NCBI GenBank assembly: GCA_028679935.1
Contig: JAJRAL010000226.1
Coordinates: forward strand, 1-10,719
Length of the DNA stretch: 10,719 nucleotides
Direction of reading: 5' to 3'
From: Methanomassiliicoccales archaeon
GTDB lineage: Archaea; Thermoplasmatota; Thermoplasmata; Methanomassiliicoccales; UBA472
Shown: in pieces, positions 1 through 6,856 of the stretch
Position numbering within the stretch: position 1 is the first letter of the stretch
How the letters are laid out: each line of letters opens with the position of its first letter
Notes under the pieces: model-generated
Databases searched by the model: none
Seen by the model: only the letters and a program-made list of their open reading frames with translations
What the model was told of the DNA's origin: nothing
Made by a program: the position numbers and the translations under genes

Positions 1-938
1 CAAAGGACCACAACATCAGCCTGCGCCAGATGGCGATCGACAGTGGGTTGAAGCTCAATGAGTACGGCCTCTTCCGCAAAGAGTCGGGGGAGGTCATGGC
101 CAGAGAGAAAGAGGAGGATATTTACAAGGCGCTCGGCCTGGAGATCATGCCCCCGGAGATCAGGGAGAACAACGGCGAGATCGAGGCCTCCCTGAAGCAC
201 AAGCTGCCCAAGCTCGTCGAGCTCAAGGACATCAAGGGGGACTTCCACGTCCACACGAACGCGAGCGATGGGAATGCGACGATGGAGGAGATTGCCTACG
301 CCTGCAAGCGCCGTGGCTACGAATACGTCGGCATCACCGACCACTCGGAGGGGCTGAAAGTGGCGAACGGCCTGTCGGTCGAGAGGCTGAAGGGCAGCGT
401 CGACGTCGCCAAGAACCTCTCCAAGCTGCTGCCAGAGGTCCGAGTCCTGGTCGGAACGGAGGTCGAGATAGAGGACGACGGCAGACTCGGCTATCCGAGC
501 TCGGCGCTGAAGGATCTCGACTTCGTCCTGGGTTCGGTGCACTCGAAGTTCAACATGGGCGAGAAGCAGATGACCGAACGCGTCCTGACGGCGATCTCGA
601 ACGAGCACCTGACGATCCTGGGCCATCCGACCGGGAGGGTGCTGGAGCAGCGCGAGCCCTATGCGATAGACCTCGATAGGGTGATGAGGGCGGCAAAGGA
701 CAATGGAGTGTGCCTAGAGCTGAACGCCTTCCCGGAGAGGCTGGACCTCAAGGACACGCACTGCCGTAAGGCGAAGGAGATCGGGACGATGATCGCGATC
801 GGGACGGACTCGCATGCCGTCGCGCACCTGGACAATATGCTCTACGGCGTAGCCACAGGAAGGAGAGGCTGGCTCGAGCCCGACGACGTTCTCAACACCA
901 AGTCGCTCAAGGCCCTGGAGAAATTCCTGGCGAAGTGA
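1..938 (+). CDS. polX: DNA polymerase family X (PolX), C-terminal part with PHP domain; 5' truncated
   Basis: The reading frame is open to the left edge of the window (codons from base 3 read KDHNISLRQ before the first ATG at 30), so this is the C-terminal part of a longer protein and not a gene starting at base 30. The first visible stretch (HNISLRQMAIDSGLKLNEYG) matches the end of the family X polymerase catalytic region. A complete PHP (polymerase and histidinol phosphatase) domain follows. Numbered from the ATG at 30, its metal-binding motifs are DFHVHTNASDG (71-81), ITDHSEG (102-108), GTEVEIE (142-148), GSVHSKF (168-174), GHPTGR (198-203) and GTDSHAVAHL (258-267). All the expected histidines and acidic residues are there. 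Bacterial PolX proteins of about 570 aa use this domain as a Mn-dependent 3'-5' exonuclease or AP endonuclease in base excision repair; the same role is inferred here. An 88-bp gap separates it from the next gene. Confidence 0.93.
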   Translation, partial: KDHNISLRQMAIDSGLKLNEYGLFRKESGEVMAREKEEDIYKALGLEIMPPEIRENNGEIEASLKHKLPKLVELKDIKGDFHVHTNASDGNATMEEIAYACKRRGYEYVGITDHSEGLKVANGLSVERLKGSVDVAKNLSKLLPEVRVLVGTEVEIEDDGRLGYPSSALKDLDFVLGSVHSKFNMGEKQMTERVLTAISNEHLTILGHPTGRVLEQREPYAIDLDRVMRAAKDNGVCLELNAFPERLDLKDTHCRKAKEIGTMIAIGTDSHAVAHLDNMLYGVATGRRGWLEPDDVLNTKSLKALEKFLAK

Positions 939-980
939 TCACGGTCCATCGGAATGAGCCGGTCCGCCCTGAGAGACAGG

Positions 981-987
981 CTTAATG
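981..987 (+). promoter_or_regulatory. Possible TATA box for the AMP-pathway genes
   Basis: CTTAATG is the most AT-rich heptamer in the 88-bp gap after polX and loosely fits the archaeal box A. A transcript starting about 25 bp downstream (near 1008) would have a leader of about 20 nt containing the ribosome binding site at 1015-1020. The match is partial, and co-transcription with polX cannot be excluded. Confidence 0.22.
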
Positions 988-1014
988 CCGGGATACTGGG
1001 ATTACTATCGCCCT

Positions 1015-1020
1015 GGAGGA
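1015..1020 (+). promoter_or_regulatory. Shine-Dalgarno that decides the R15P isomerase start
   Basis: GGAGGA lies 6 nt before the ATG at 1027. An in-frame ATG at 985 would add 14 residues (MPGYWDYYRPGGHK) with only a weak AGG ahead of it. The strong site at proper spacing, together with the usual N-terminal length in this family, favours 1027. Confidence 0.75.
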
Positions 1021-1026
1021 CACAAG

Positions 1027-1965
1027 ATGAGATCGGAGCAGGCGGCAGAGGCGATCAAATGCATGAGGATACGCGGGGCCGCCGAAATCGCGCGGACCGG
1101 GGCTGAGGCGCTCAAGGAGGAAGCGATTGCATTCAAGGGGAAGGACCTTGCCGCATTCAGATCTCGGATGGGCGCCGCGAAGCAGACACTACTCGCTTCG
1201 CGTCCGACGGCCGTCTCGCTCTCGAACGCGGTGAACTCGGTCTTCAAGAACACCGCCAACGCATCATCGGTCGAAGAATTCCGCCATCTCGTGATCGCGA
1301 ACGCCGACGACTTCGTCAAGCGATCGAGAGAGGCCATCGGCATCATCGGCCGTTTCGGGGCAGGCAGACTCCGGGACGGTGACAAAGTCCTCACCCACTG
1401 CAACAGCAAGGCCGCGCTGGCCGCTATCATCGAGGCGCATAGGGAAAGGAAGCGGCTCGAGGTGTATGCGACCGAATCGAGGCCGTGGAGGCAGGGGCTT
1501 CTGACGGTCAAAGACCTAAGTGATGCAGGCATCGAGGCGAGCCTGATCGTCGACAGCGCCGCCAGATGGGTCATGAAGCGCATGGACGCGGTCGTCGTCG
1601 GGGCAGACACCGTCTGCTCGAACGGCGCGGTCGTCAACAAGATCGGCACGTCACAGATCGCCCTCGTTGCGCACGAGGCAAGGGTCCCTATGATGGTCTG
1701 CGCCGAGACGTTCAAGTTCTCGCCGAGGACGCTCTACGGCGAGCTGGTGGAGATCGAGGAGAGGGGTTCGAGCGAGATCGTCAAGGAGGGCGAGGTGCCC
1801 CCGGGAACGAAGGTCCTCAATCCGGTCTTCGACGCAACGCCACCGGAGTACATCGACGCCATCGTTACTGAGGTCGGCGTCATCCCGCCCTTCGCCGCCT
1901 ACGAGATAATCATCAAGGAGCTCGGCCAGGAGGCGCTCTTCGAGGGTGGCCGGGAAGGGCGATGA
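1027..1965 (+). CDS. Ribose-1,5-bisphosphate isomerase (R15P isomerase)
   Basis: This enzyme converts ribose-1,5-bisphosphate to ribulose-1,5-bisphosphate, the second step of the archaeal AMP pathway; it belongs to the eIF2B alpha/beta/delta-related sugar isomerase family. The 312-aa product is close to the roughly 320 aa of the Thermococcus kodakarensis enzyme (TK0185). Visible family segments are MRIRGAAEIAR (13-23), SRPTAVSLSNA (58-68), LTHCNSKAA (122-130), ESRPWRQG (150-157), VDSAARWVMK (175-184), VGADTVCSNGAVVNKIGT (191-208) and VFDATPPEYID (267-277). Cys125 and Asp194 sit where the catalytic Cys133 and Asp202 of TK0185 are expected. The start at 1027 is preceded by GGAGGA at 6 nt. Its stop codon overlaps the RuBisCO start (ATGA at 1962-1965), suggesting translational coupling. 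The RuBisCO and AMP phosphorylase neighbours strongly support this assignment over a methylthioribose-1-phosphate isomerase or eIF2B subunit. Confidence 0.93.
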   Translation: MRSEQAAEAIKCMRIRGAAEIARTGAEALKEEAIAFKGKDLAAFRSRMGAAKQTLLASRPTAVSLSNAVNSVFKNTANASSVEEFRHLVIANADDFVKRSREAIGIIGRFGAGRLRDGDKVLTHCNSKAALAAIIEAHRERKRLEVYATESRPWRQGLLTVKDLSDAGIEASLIVDSAARWVMKRMDAVVVGADTVCSNGAVVNKIGTSQIALVAHEARVPMMVCAETFKFSPRTLYGELVEIEERGSSEIVKEGEVPPGTKVLNPVFDATPPEYIDAIVTEVGVIPPFAAYEIIIKELGQEALFEGGREGR

Positions 1966-3209
1966 TCTCGATGGAATACTCCGAGAAATACCTGCACCTG
2001 GGAGAGAGGGTCGATCCGGACAGCCACGTCTTCTGCACGTACAAGGTCACCACCGAACTCGACATGAAGCGGGCCGCGGCCGCGATCGCCACCGAGGAAT
2101 CGACCGGAACCTGGACCGGAATCAACACCCTGACGGACAAGGTGTTCGAGAAGTACGGCGCGAAGGTCATAGAGATCAAGGGCGACCTGGCCGTCATCGC
2201 CTACCCGGTCGAGGATCTCAGCCTCGAGATCGGCGGAGTTCCCCAGATACTGTCCGTGATCGCTGGGAACCTGTTCGGCCTGGATGTGCTCAGCGGCGTC
2301 CGTCTGGAGGATTGCGTCTTCCCGCATTCGGTCGTCTCGCAGTTCAAGGGCCCGAAGTTCGGAGTGAAGGGCATGCGCTCGATCCTGAAGCGGCCGACGA
2401 AGCCGTTGGTCGGGACTATAGTCAAACCGAAGATCGGGCTTCCGCCGAAGGGCTACGCCGACTACGTCTACGAGGCGGGCATGGGCGGGCTGACAAACGG
2501 CAAGGACGATGAGACCCTCGTCGACCAGAAGTTCTGCCCCCTGGAGGAGAGAGTCGTAGCGATTGCGGAGGCGCTCGACCGGGTGAAGCAGGACAGCGGC
2601 CACGTCATGCTGCACGCCATCAACATCTCGTCCCGCGCGGACGGCATCGTCGAGGTGGCGGAGAGGGCGCAGCAGCTAGGCGCGACGGAGCTGATGGTCG
2701 ATGTGCTCACCTGCGGCTTCGCCGCTGTCCAAGCTCTGGCCGAGGATCAGTCGATCAAGGTCCCGATCCACGTCCACCGCACGATGCACGGGGCGTTCAC
2801 CCGAAACAAGAGCCACGGCATAGCCTGGTGCGTCATGGCGGAGCTGACTAGGATGTGCGGCGGTGACGCGCTGCACATCGGCACCTACGGCGTCGGCAAG
2901 ATGCACGGCGACCCCAAGGAGGACCTCGCCTCGCAGCACGTCTGCCAGGACAAGATGGGAGGGCTGAAGCCGGTCATGTGCGTCGCCTCCGGGGGCGTGC
3001 ATCCGGCCCTCGTCCATCGGATAATCAAGATCGGCGGGAAGGACATCCAGATTCAGGCCGGCGGCGGGGTCGCCGGTCATCCCATGGGAGTGAGAGGGGG
3101 TGCGAGGGCGATGGTCCAGGCGGTAGACGCGGCCGTCGCCGGAATCGAACCGGAGAAATACGCCAAGGGGCATGAGGAGCTGCGCCTGGCGCTGCAGAAA
3201 TGGGGTTGA
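1962..3209 (+). CDS. rbcL: Form III ribulose-1,5-bisphosphate carboxylase, large subunit
   Basis: Carboxylates ribulose-1,5-bisphosphate to two 3-phosphoglycerate, the last step of the AMP pathway. At 415 aa it has the N-terminal domain (about 1-140) and the TIM barrel. Active-site residues (spinach numbering in brackets) are E45 (E60), TGTW at 48-51, N103 (N123), K155 and K157 in TIVKPKIGL (K175, K177), K181 (carbamylated K201), D183 and E184 (D203, E204), H272 (H294), H305 (H327), loop-6 K313 (K334), S343 (S379) and GGG 367-369. This retention argues against a form IV RuBisCO-like protein. Oddities: the segment before K181 reads GGLTNGKDDE, with Thr178 where Asp198 is normal; loop 6 is TYGVGKMHG, with His at the usual E336 position and one extra residue; Cys340 precedes VASGG where proline is usual. 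The start could be ATG 1962 (overlapping the upstream stop) or ATG 1971; GGAAGG just upstream does not settle it. The archaeal subtype within form III is not resolved. Confidence 0.93.
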   Translation: MISMEYSEKYLHLGERVDPDSHVFCTYKVTTELDMKRAAAAIATEESTGTWTGINTLTDKVFEKYGAKVIEIKGDLAVIAYPVEDLSLEIGGVPQILSVIAGNLFGLDVLSGVRLEDCVFPHSVVSQFKGPKFGVKGMRSILKRPTKPLVGTIVKPKIGLPPKGYADYVYEAGMGGLTNGKDDETLVDQKFCPLEERVVAIAEALDRVKQDSGHVMLHAINISSRADGIVEVAERAQQLGATELMVDVLTCGFAAVQALAEDQSIKVPIHVHRTMHGAFTRNKSHGIAWCVMAELTRMCGGDALHIGTYGVGKMHGDPKEDLASQHVCQDKMGGLKPVMCVASGGVHPALVHRIIKIGGKDIQIQAGGGVAGHPMGVRGGARAMVQAVDAAVAGIEPEKYAKGHEELRLALQKWG

Positions 3210-3215
3210 ACCAGA

Positions 3216-4736
3216 ATGAAGCTCAAGGCCAAGTACATCGACATGGACACCGGCGAGATAACCGCTCTCCTGCACGTGGACGACTGCATGGAGATGGGAG
3301 TGGCGGAGCAGGACCGAGTTCGCGTCAAGCACGAGTCCTCGACCGTGATCGCAATCGTGCAGACGACCGACACGTACCTGGCGAAGGGCGAGATCGGCCT
3401 TCTTGGCAGGGCGTTCAACTACATCGGCCCGGAGGCGGGCGAGCTTCTCGACGTTGTCCCGACCGGGAAGCCGGAGTCGATCGAGTACATCCGCAAGAAG
3501 ATGGACGACCAGCAACTGACCAAGGATGAGATACGGGTCCTAGTCTCGGACATCGCCATGCGTTCGTTGTCGAGCGTCGAGCTCGCATCGTATGTCACCG
3601 CCCTCCACATCAACGGCATGAACCTGAGGGAGACGGCCGACCTGACCCTGGCGATGGTCGATACGGGGGAGACGATCAAGTTCGACCGCTCCCCGGTCTT
3701 CGATTTCCACTCGGTCGGGGGCGTCCCAGGCAACAAGGTCACGTTGGTGGTCGTGCCGATCGTGGCGGCCGCCGGACTGCTCATCCCCAAGACCTCATCC
3801 AGGGCGATCAGCTCCGCCGCGGGTACCGCGGACATCGTCGAGACCTTCGCCAAGGTCGACTTCAGCGCGAACGAGCTCAAGCACATCGCCGAAACGGTCG
3901 GCGGAATCATGGCCTGGGGCGGAGGATTGAACCTGGCGCCTGCGGATGATGTCATAATCAAGGTCGAGTACCCACTGGGCATCGACCCCCACGCGCAGCT
4001 GCTCGCCTCGGTGATGTCGAAGAAGAAGGCGGTCGGAGCGGACTTTCTCCTGATCGATATACCGATGGGGAACGGGACCAAGGTCCCCACGATGGAAATG
4101 GCCAAGGCCTACGCGCGGGACTTCATCGACCTAGGCGAGAGGCTGGGGATCAAGGTCGAATGTGCCATCACCTACGGCGGGCAGCCGGTCGGCAGGGCGA
4201 TCGGCCCGAAGCTAGAGGCGCGCGAGGCGCTGATGGTGCTGGAGGGCAAGGACTCGCCGAACAGCGTCGTCGAGAAGGCGACCAGCCTGGCCGGGATACT
4301 TCTGGAGATGGGAGGCATCCCCAACGGTGAGCAGAAGGCACGCGAACTCCTCTCGTCGGGCAAGGCGCTGGCGAAGTTCCGCGAGATCGTCGCGGCGCAG
4401 GGCGGCAAGGCCGACATCAAATCGTCGAACCTCGAGCCTGGCAAGTACACCTTCGACCTCCCGGCGCAGAAATCCGGCTACGTGAATTCGATCAACAACA
4501 AGCAGCTGGTGAAGATCGCGCGGGCGGCCGGCGCACCGAGGGACAAGGGGGCCGGGGTCTACATCCACATGAAGGAGGGGAGCAAGGTCGATGCGGGCGA
4601 ATCGGTGATGACCGTCTACGCGGACAACGAAGCGAAGCTGCAAGAGGCGATCAGCCAATGCCGCAAGCTAGCGCCGATCAGCACCGAGGGCATGGTGCTC
4701 GCCCGCGTCCCCGGGTTCAAGGGCCTGCGCGTCTGA
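3216..4736 (+). CDS. deoA: AMP phosphorylase (archaeal DeoA type)
   Basis: Phosphorolyses AMP (in the Thermococcus enzyme also CMP and UMP) to ribose-1,5-bisphosphate and the free base, the first step of the AMP pathway. The 506-aa length matches the roughly 503 aa of T. kodakarensis AMP phosphorylase and exceeds that of ordinary thymidine phosphorylases (about 430-440), because of the extra N-terminal domain (1 to about 85) typical of the archaeal enzyme. The phosphorylase core follows: the phosphate-binding loop DFHSVGGVPGNKVT (163-176), PKTSSRAISSAAGTAD (191-206), the VEYPLGIDPHAQ segment (250-261) and IPMGNGTKVPT (282-292). A C-terminal alpha/beta domain ends at GMVLARVPGFKGLRV. It starts 6 nt after the RuBisCO stop with only a weak ribosome binding site, consistent with one transcript and coupling from upstream. 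The 3' end overlaps the convergent gene by 20 bp (4717-4736), leaving no room for a separate terminator. Confidence 0.94.
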   Translation: MKLKAKYIDMDTGEITALLHVDDCMEMGVAEQDRVRVKHESSTVIAIVQTTDTYLAKGEIGLLGRAFNYIGPEAGELLDVVPTGKPESIEYIRKKMDDQQLTKDEIRVLVSDIAMRSLSSVELASYVTALHINGMNLRETADLTLAMVDTGETIKFDRSPVFDFHSVGGVPGNKVTLVVVPIVAAAGLLIPKTSSRAISSAAGTADIVETFAKVDFSANELKHIAETVGGIMAWGGGLNLAPADDVIIKVEYPLGIDPHAQLLASVMSKKKAVGADFLLIDIPMGNGTKVPTMEMAKAYARDFIDLGERLGIKVECAITYGGQPVGRAIGPKLEAREALMVLEGKDSPNSVVEKATSLAGILLEMGGIPNGEQKARELLSSGKALAKFREIVAAQGGKADIKSSNLEPGKYTFDLPAQKSGYVNSINNKQLVKIARAAGAPRDKGAGVYIHMKEGSKVDAGESVMTVYADNEAKLQEAISQCRKLAPISTEGMVLARVPGFKGLRV

Positions 4737-5496
4737 CCTTTCGCTTCGACTGGAGCGCCTGGCCCATCGTTATCTCGCCTCTAGCAACGGCAGTGGCGAG
4801 CTCGGCGGAGATCGTCACCCGCCCCTTCGACTCGATGCGGGAGAGCCTCTGGATATCCCGGATTTCGCCGGGGGTAGGGTTCAGGTCCGGAAGGCTCTCC
4901 AATCTCTCGCCCTTCGTCATCGCGATGCGCTTCGCCGCCTCGACGTCGTCCCGTTTCCGGCCGGTCGTGCCCGTCTCGTCGACGACCTCCACCTCGTCCA
5001 CCAAGCCCCAGATCGAGCGTATCACCCGGTCCCTCTTCGTCGCGTCCCCGTGGCCCACTCTCGCCAACGAGTGCGCGTATCTGAGGCATGAAAGGAGCTT
5101 GCCCACCGACTCCGCGGCCTTCTCCGGCGAGTCCACCTCATCCGTCGCGAGCAGCCTACCCTCGCCGTAGATCGCTATCCCCGTCGTCGAGCCTGGGTCC
5201 AACCCCAGTACCACAGTTCGGACCCTTGTCCCGCCGGCGAGAACGCATCTGGCGACGTTGATCGCCGTCTCGGCGTCCTCGGTCGCGACCAGGGGCTCGA
5301 AGTCGATCGCATCCGCCTCGCCGGGCGTGGTGATGACCACGCCGACGTTCGCCGGAACGTTCCTTCCCCTCTCGAGGGAGACGAATTCCAGGCCGCGCTC
5401 CTTGAGGCTCCTCACCAGCTCGTAGAAGAAGTGGAAATCCTCGGTGAGGACGCCTATCACTTTCATGTCGACGTTGTCAGCATTCGCTCGGCGCAT
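4717..5496 (-). CDS. Putative RuvC/RNase H-fold protein of unknown role
   Basis: I do not recognise a named family. The 259-aa product has two visible parts. An N-terminal region (about 11-90) begins MKVIGVLTEDFHFFYELVRS and looks like a small alpha/beta domain. Then comes VVLGLDPGSTTGIAIYGEG (95-113), the first strand-turn of RNase H-fold proteins such as RuvC, YqgF and the archaeal DUF460 group, with Asp100 as the first acidic position. Later acidic residues, E168-E170 and DET at 173-175, then RDDVEAAKRIA (182-192), sit about where RuvC-type proteins carry the remaining metal ligands. The C-terminus (about 200-259) is helical and basic, including PTPGEIRDIQRLSRIESKGR and ending KRKVRRAGP. 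A nuclease or nucleic-acid binding role is therefore an inference. The start at 5496 has AAAGG just upstream; ATG 5466 (MKVIGVL) is an alternative without a site. It lies 8 bp after the MFS gene, probably co-transcribed. Confidence 0.8.
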   Translation of the reverse strand: MRRANADNVDMKVIGVLTEDFHFFYELVRSLKERGLEFVSLERGRNVPANVGVVITTPGEADAIDFEPLVATEDAETAINVARCVLAGGTRVRTVVLGLDPGSTTGIAIYGEGRLLATDEVDSPEKAAESVGKLLSCLRYAHSLARVGHGDATKRDRVIRSIWGLVDEVEVVDETGTTGRKRDDVEAAKRIAMTKGERLESLPDLNPTPGEIRDIQRLSRIESKGRVTISAELATAVARGEITMGQALQSKRKVRRAGP

Positions 5497-5504
5497 AATC
5501 CTTT

Positions 5505-6758
5505 CTAGCTCTTGGCGGGCCCCGCCTCGACGCGGTCCTTGGCCTCGTTCATCCGACCTTTGAGGAGGAGGTATCCCAGGGCGCTAAGGAAGGCGAAGGC
5601 GGCGATTCCTCCCCAGAGCAAATACGGAACGCCGACGAACGCATCCATCAGTATCCCGCCCACGAACGGGCCCATGCTCCAGCCGAACTGCTGGAACAGC
5701 CCGAACACGCCCATATACCTGCCCCGTTTGTCCTCCGGAGATAGGTTTGCCACTAGGTTCATCGACGCGGGCGAGACGACAATCTCGCCCATGCTGATGA
5801 CCACCATGCAGAGCGCCAGAGTGAAGAAGCTTGAGGAGAAGGCGACGGCGAAGTAGCCGAGGGCGTAGAGGATCGCCCCGACCGCGATCGCGGATGTCAT
5901 GCGGTAGTGCGAGATGAGACGGGCGACCGGCATCTGGATGAAGACGACCATGATGCCATTGATAGCGAAGAGGTAGCCGACCTCGGCGATCTGGATCCCG
6001 ACGACGCTCTGCGAATAGACGGAGTAAACCGACGACATCTGCGCCACGCAGACGAAGAGCAGCGCCGAGATGAGGCAGAAGGCGCCGAACTGCCGGTCCT
6101 TCCTGATGTTCAGCAGGTCGGTGATGCTGAACTGTTGCCGCGAGAGAGAGGAGCGCTTAGACTCTGACACGAAAAGCAGGACGATGAAGGCCACGGTGAA
6201 CGCGGTCATCGCAGTGAGCAGGAAGAGCGTCGAGTAGCCCATAATCGCGAGCAGCCCACCGAGCAGCGGACCGACCGTCCAACCCAGGTTCTGGCCGATA
6301 CGCAGCAGCCCATAGGCCTCAAGCCTCCGGCTCGGCTCGCACAGGTCGGCGACCATCGCGTTGGAAGCGGGGTCGAAGAACGCGCCCACGAAGTTGCTCA
6401 TCCAGACGAGGACGAACATCATCTCGAACGAGCCCGCCGAGGCGATGACGATGCTCAGAAGGACGAACACCCCCGCCCTGATGCCCATCGAACCGATCAT
6501 CACCCTACGCCGGCCGAACCGGTCGGCTAGCTCCCCTCCGAGGAGCTGCCCCGCGGCCCCGAGGATCGCCGAGACCAGGAAGACGAGGCCGATCGTCGTC
6601 ATCGAGATGCCCTGGCCGTAGAAATAGATCGAAAGGAAGGGCATCACGATCGAGAAGCCGGTGGCCGAGATGATCCTCCCGACGAAGAGTATCCAGAGCC
6701 TCCGGTCGAAGTGGCCGGCGAACTGCGACGTGAAGATCCTCATCGGATTGTGGCTCAT
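5505..6758 (-). CDS. Major facilitator superfamily transporter (drug:H+ antiporter-like)
   Basis: A 417-aa integral membrane protein of the usual length for a 12-helix MFS carrier. The loop between helices 2 and 3 carries the MFS motif A, GGELADRFGRRRVM (74-87). Helix 5 contains a motif C-like GQNLGWTVGPLLGGLL (155-170), the antiporter signature, and the C-terminal half repeats it as FGWSMGPFVGGIL (358-370). A charged central loop (about 199-225) separates the two six-helix halves. SPEDKRGRYMGVFG (340-353) is a further common element before helix 11. Motif C points to an efflux-type (DHA1) carrier; the substrate cannot be read from the sequence. The start at 6758 has AGGT about 6 nt upstream; an inner ATG at residue 6 has no site. 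Two dyad sequences lie upstream (6794-6828), fitting regulated expression. A RuvC-fold gene follows after 8 bp. Confidence 0.92.
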   Translation of the reverse strand: MSHNPMRIFTSQFAGHFDRRLWILFVGRIISATGFSIVMPFLSIYFYGQGISMTTIGLVFLVSAILGAAGQLLGGELADRFGRRRVMIGSMGIRAGVFVLLSIVIASAGSFEMMFVLVWMSNFVGAFFDPASNAMVADLCEPSRRLEAYGLLRIGQNLGWTVGPLLGGLLAIMGYSTLFLLTAMTAFTVAFIVLLFVSESKRSSLSRQQFSITDLLNIRKDRQFGAFCLISALLFVCVAQMSSVYSVYSQSVVGIQIAEVGYLFAINGIMVVFIQMPVARLISHYRMTSAIAVGAILYALGYFAVAFSSSFFTLALCMVVISMGEIVVSPASMNLVANLSPEDKRGRYMGVFGLFQQFGWSMGPFVGGILMDAFVGVPYLLWGGIAAFAFLSALGYLLLKGRMNEAKDRVEAGPAKS

Positions 6759-6793
6759 GGACGACCTGGGTTTTGGGTGGAGATGGACGGGAC

Positions 6794-6803
6794 TACAAAA
6801 AGC
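6794..6803 (-). promoter_or_regulatory. Possible TATA element for the MFS transporter operon
   Basis: Read on the - strand this is GCTTTTTGTA, about 40 nt before the MFS start codon, preceded by the purine-rich ACAAGG that could serve as a BRE. Transcription beginning about 25 bp downstream would give a leader near 15 nt containing the AGGT. The match to archaeal box A is loose. It coincides with the dyad at 6794-6809. Confidence 0.28.
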
Positions 6804-6809
6804 CTTGTA
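6794..6809. repeat. Inverted repeat TACAA-N6-TTGTA, operator-like
   Basis: TACAA (6794-6798) and TTGTA (6805-6809) form a perfect 5-bp dyad around 6 bases, overlapping the possible MFS TATA element. The size and placement would suit a dimeric winged-helix repressor; no regulator gene is visible in the window. Confidence 0.4.
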
Positions 6810-6828
6810 CCTCGAAACTTCGTCGAGG
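6810..6828. repeat. Inverted repeat CCTCGA-N7-TCGAGG
   Basis: CCTCGA (6810-6815) and TCGAGG (6823-6828) are perfect 6-bp arms around 7 bases, directly abutting the TACAA/TTGTA dyad and lying 52 bp or more upstream of the MFS start. It could be a second operator half or activator site. The arms are short enough that chance is possible. Confidence 0.4.
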
Positions 6829-6833
6829 CGAGA

Positions 6834-6856
6834 TACTGGACCCGGCTTACTGGACC
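6834..6856. repeat. Short direct repeat TACTGGACC, two copies 14 bp apart
   Basis: TACTGGACC occurs at 6834-6842 and 6848-6856, and ACTGGAC recurs at 6939-6945. Repeats spaced 14 bp apart in a divergent promoter region may bind a regulator, but the sequence alone cannot show function. Confidence 0.35.

Noticed and set aside
985..1026. Upstream in-frame ATG for R15P isomerase adding 14 residues.
   Set aside because: The strong GGAGGA site sits before ATG 1027 and the family N-terminus fits the shorter form; the extension (MPGYWDYYRPGGHK) looks like translated leader.
2899..2992. RuBisCO segment between loop-6 Lys and the SGG motif is about 15 residues shorter than in spinach (30 against 45).
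   Set aside because: From memory, the Pyrococcus form III enzyme has the same 30-residue spacing, so this is a known archaeal short form and not a novel deletion.
1962..3209. Possibility that the RuBisCO gene encodes a form IV RuBisCO-like protein.
   Set aside because: K175, K177, K201, D203, E204, H294, H327, K334 and S379 equivalents are all present and the gene lies between AMP-pathway genes, which favours a carboxylase despite the Asp198 change.
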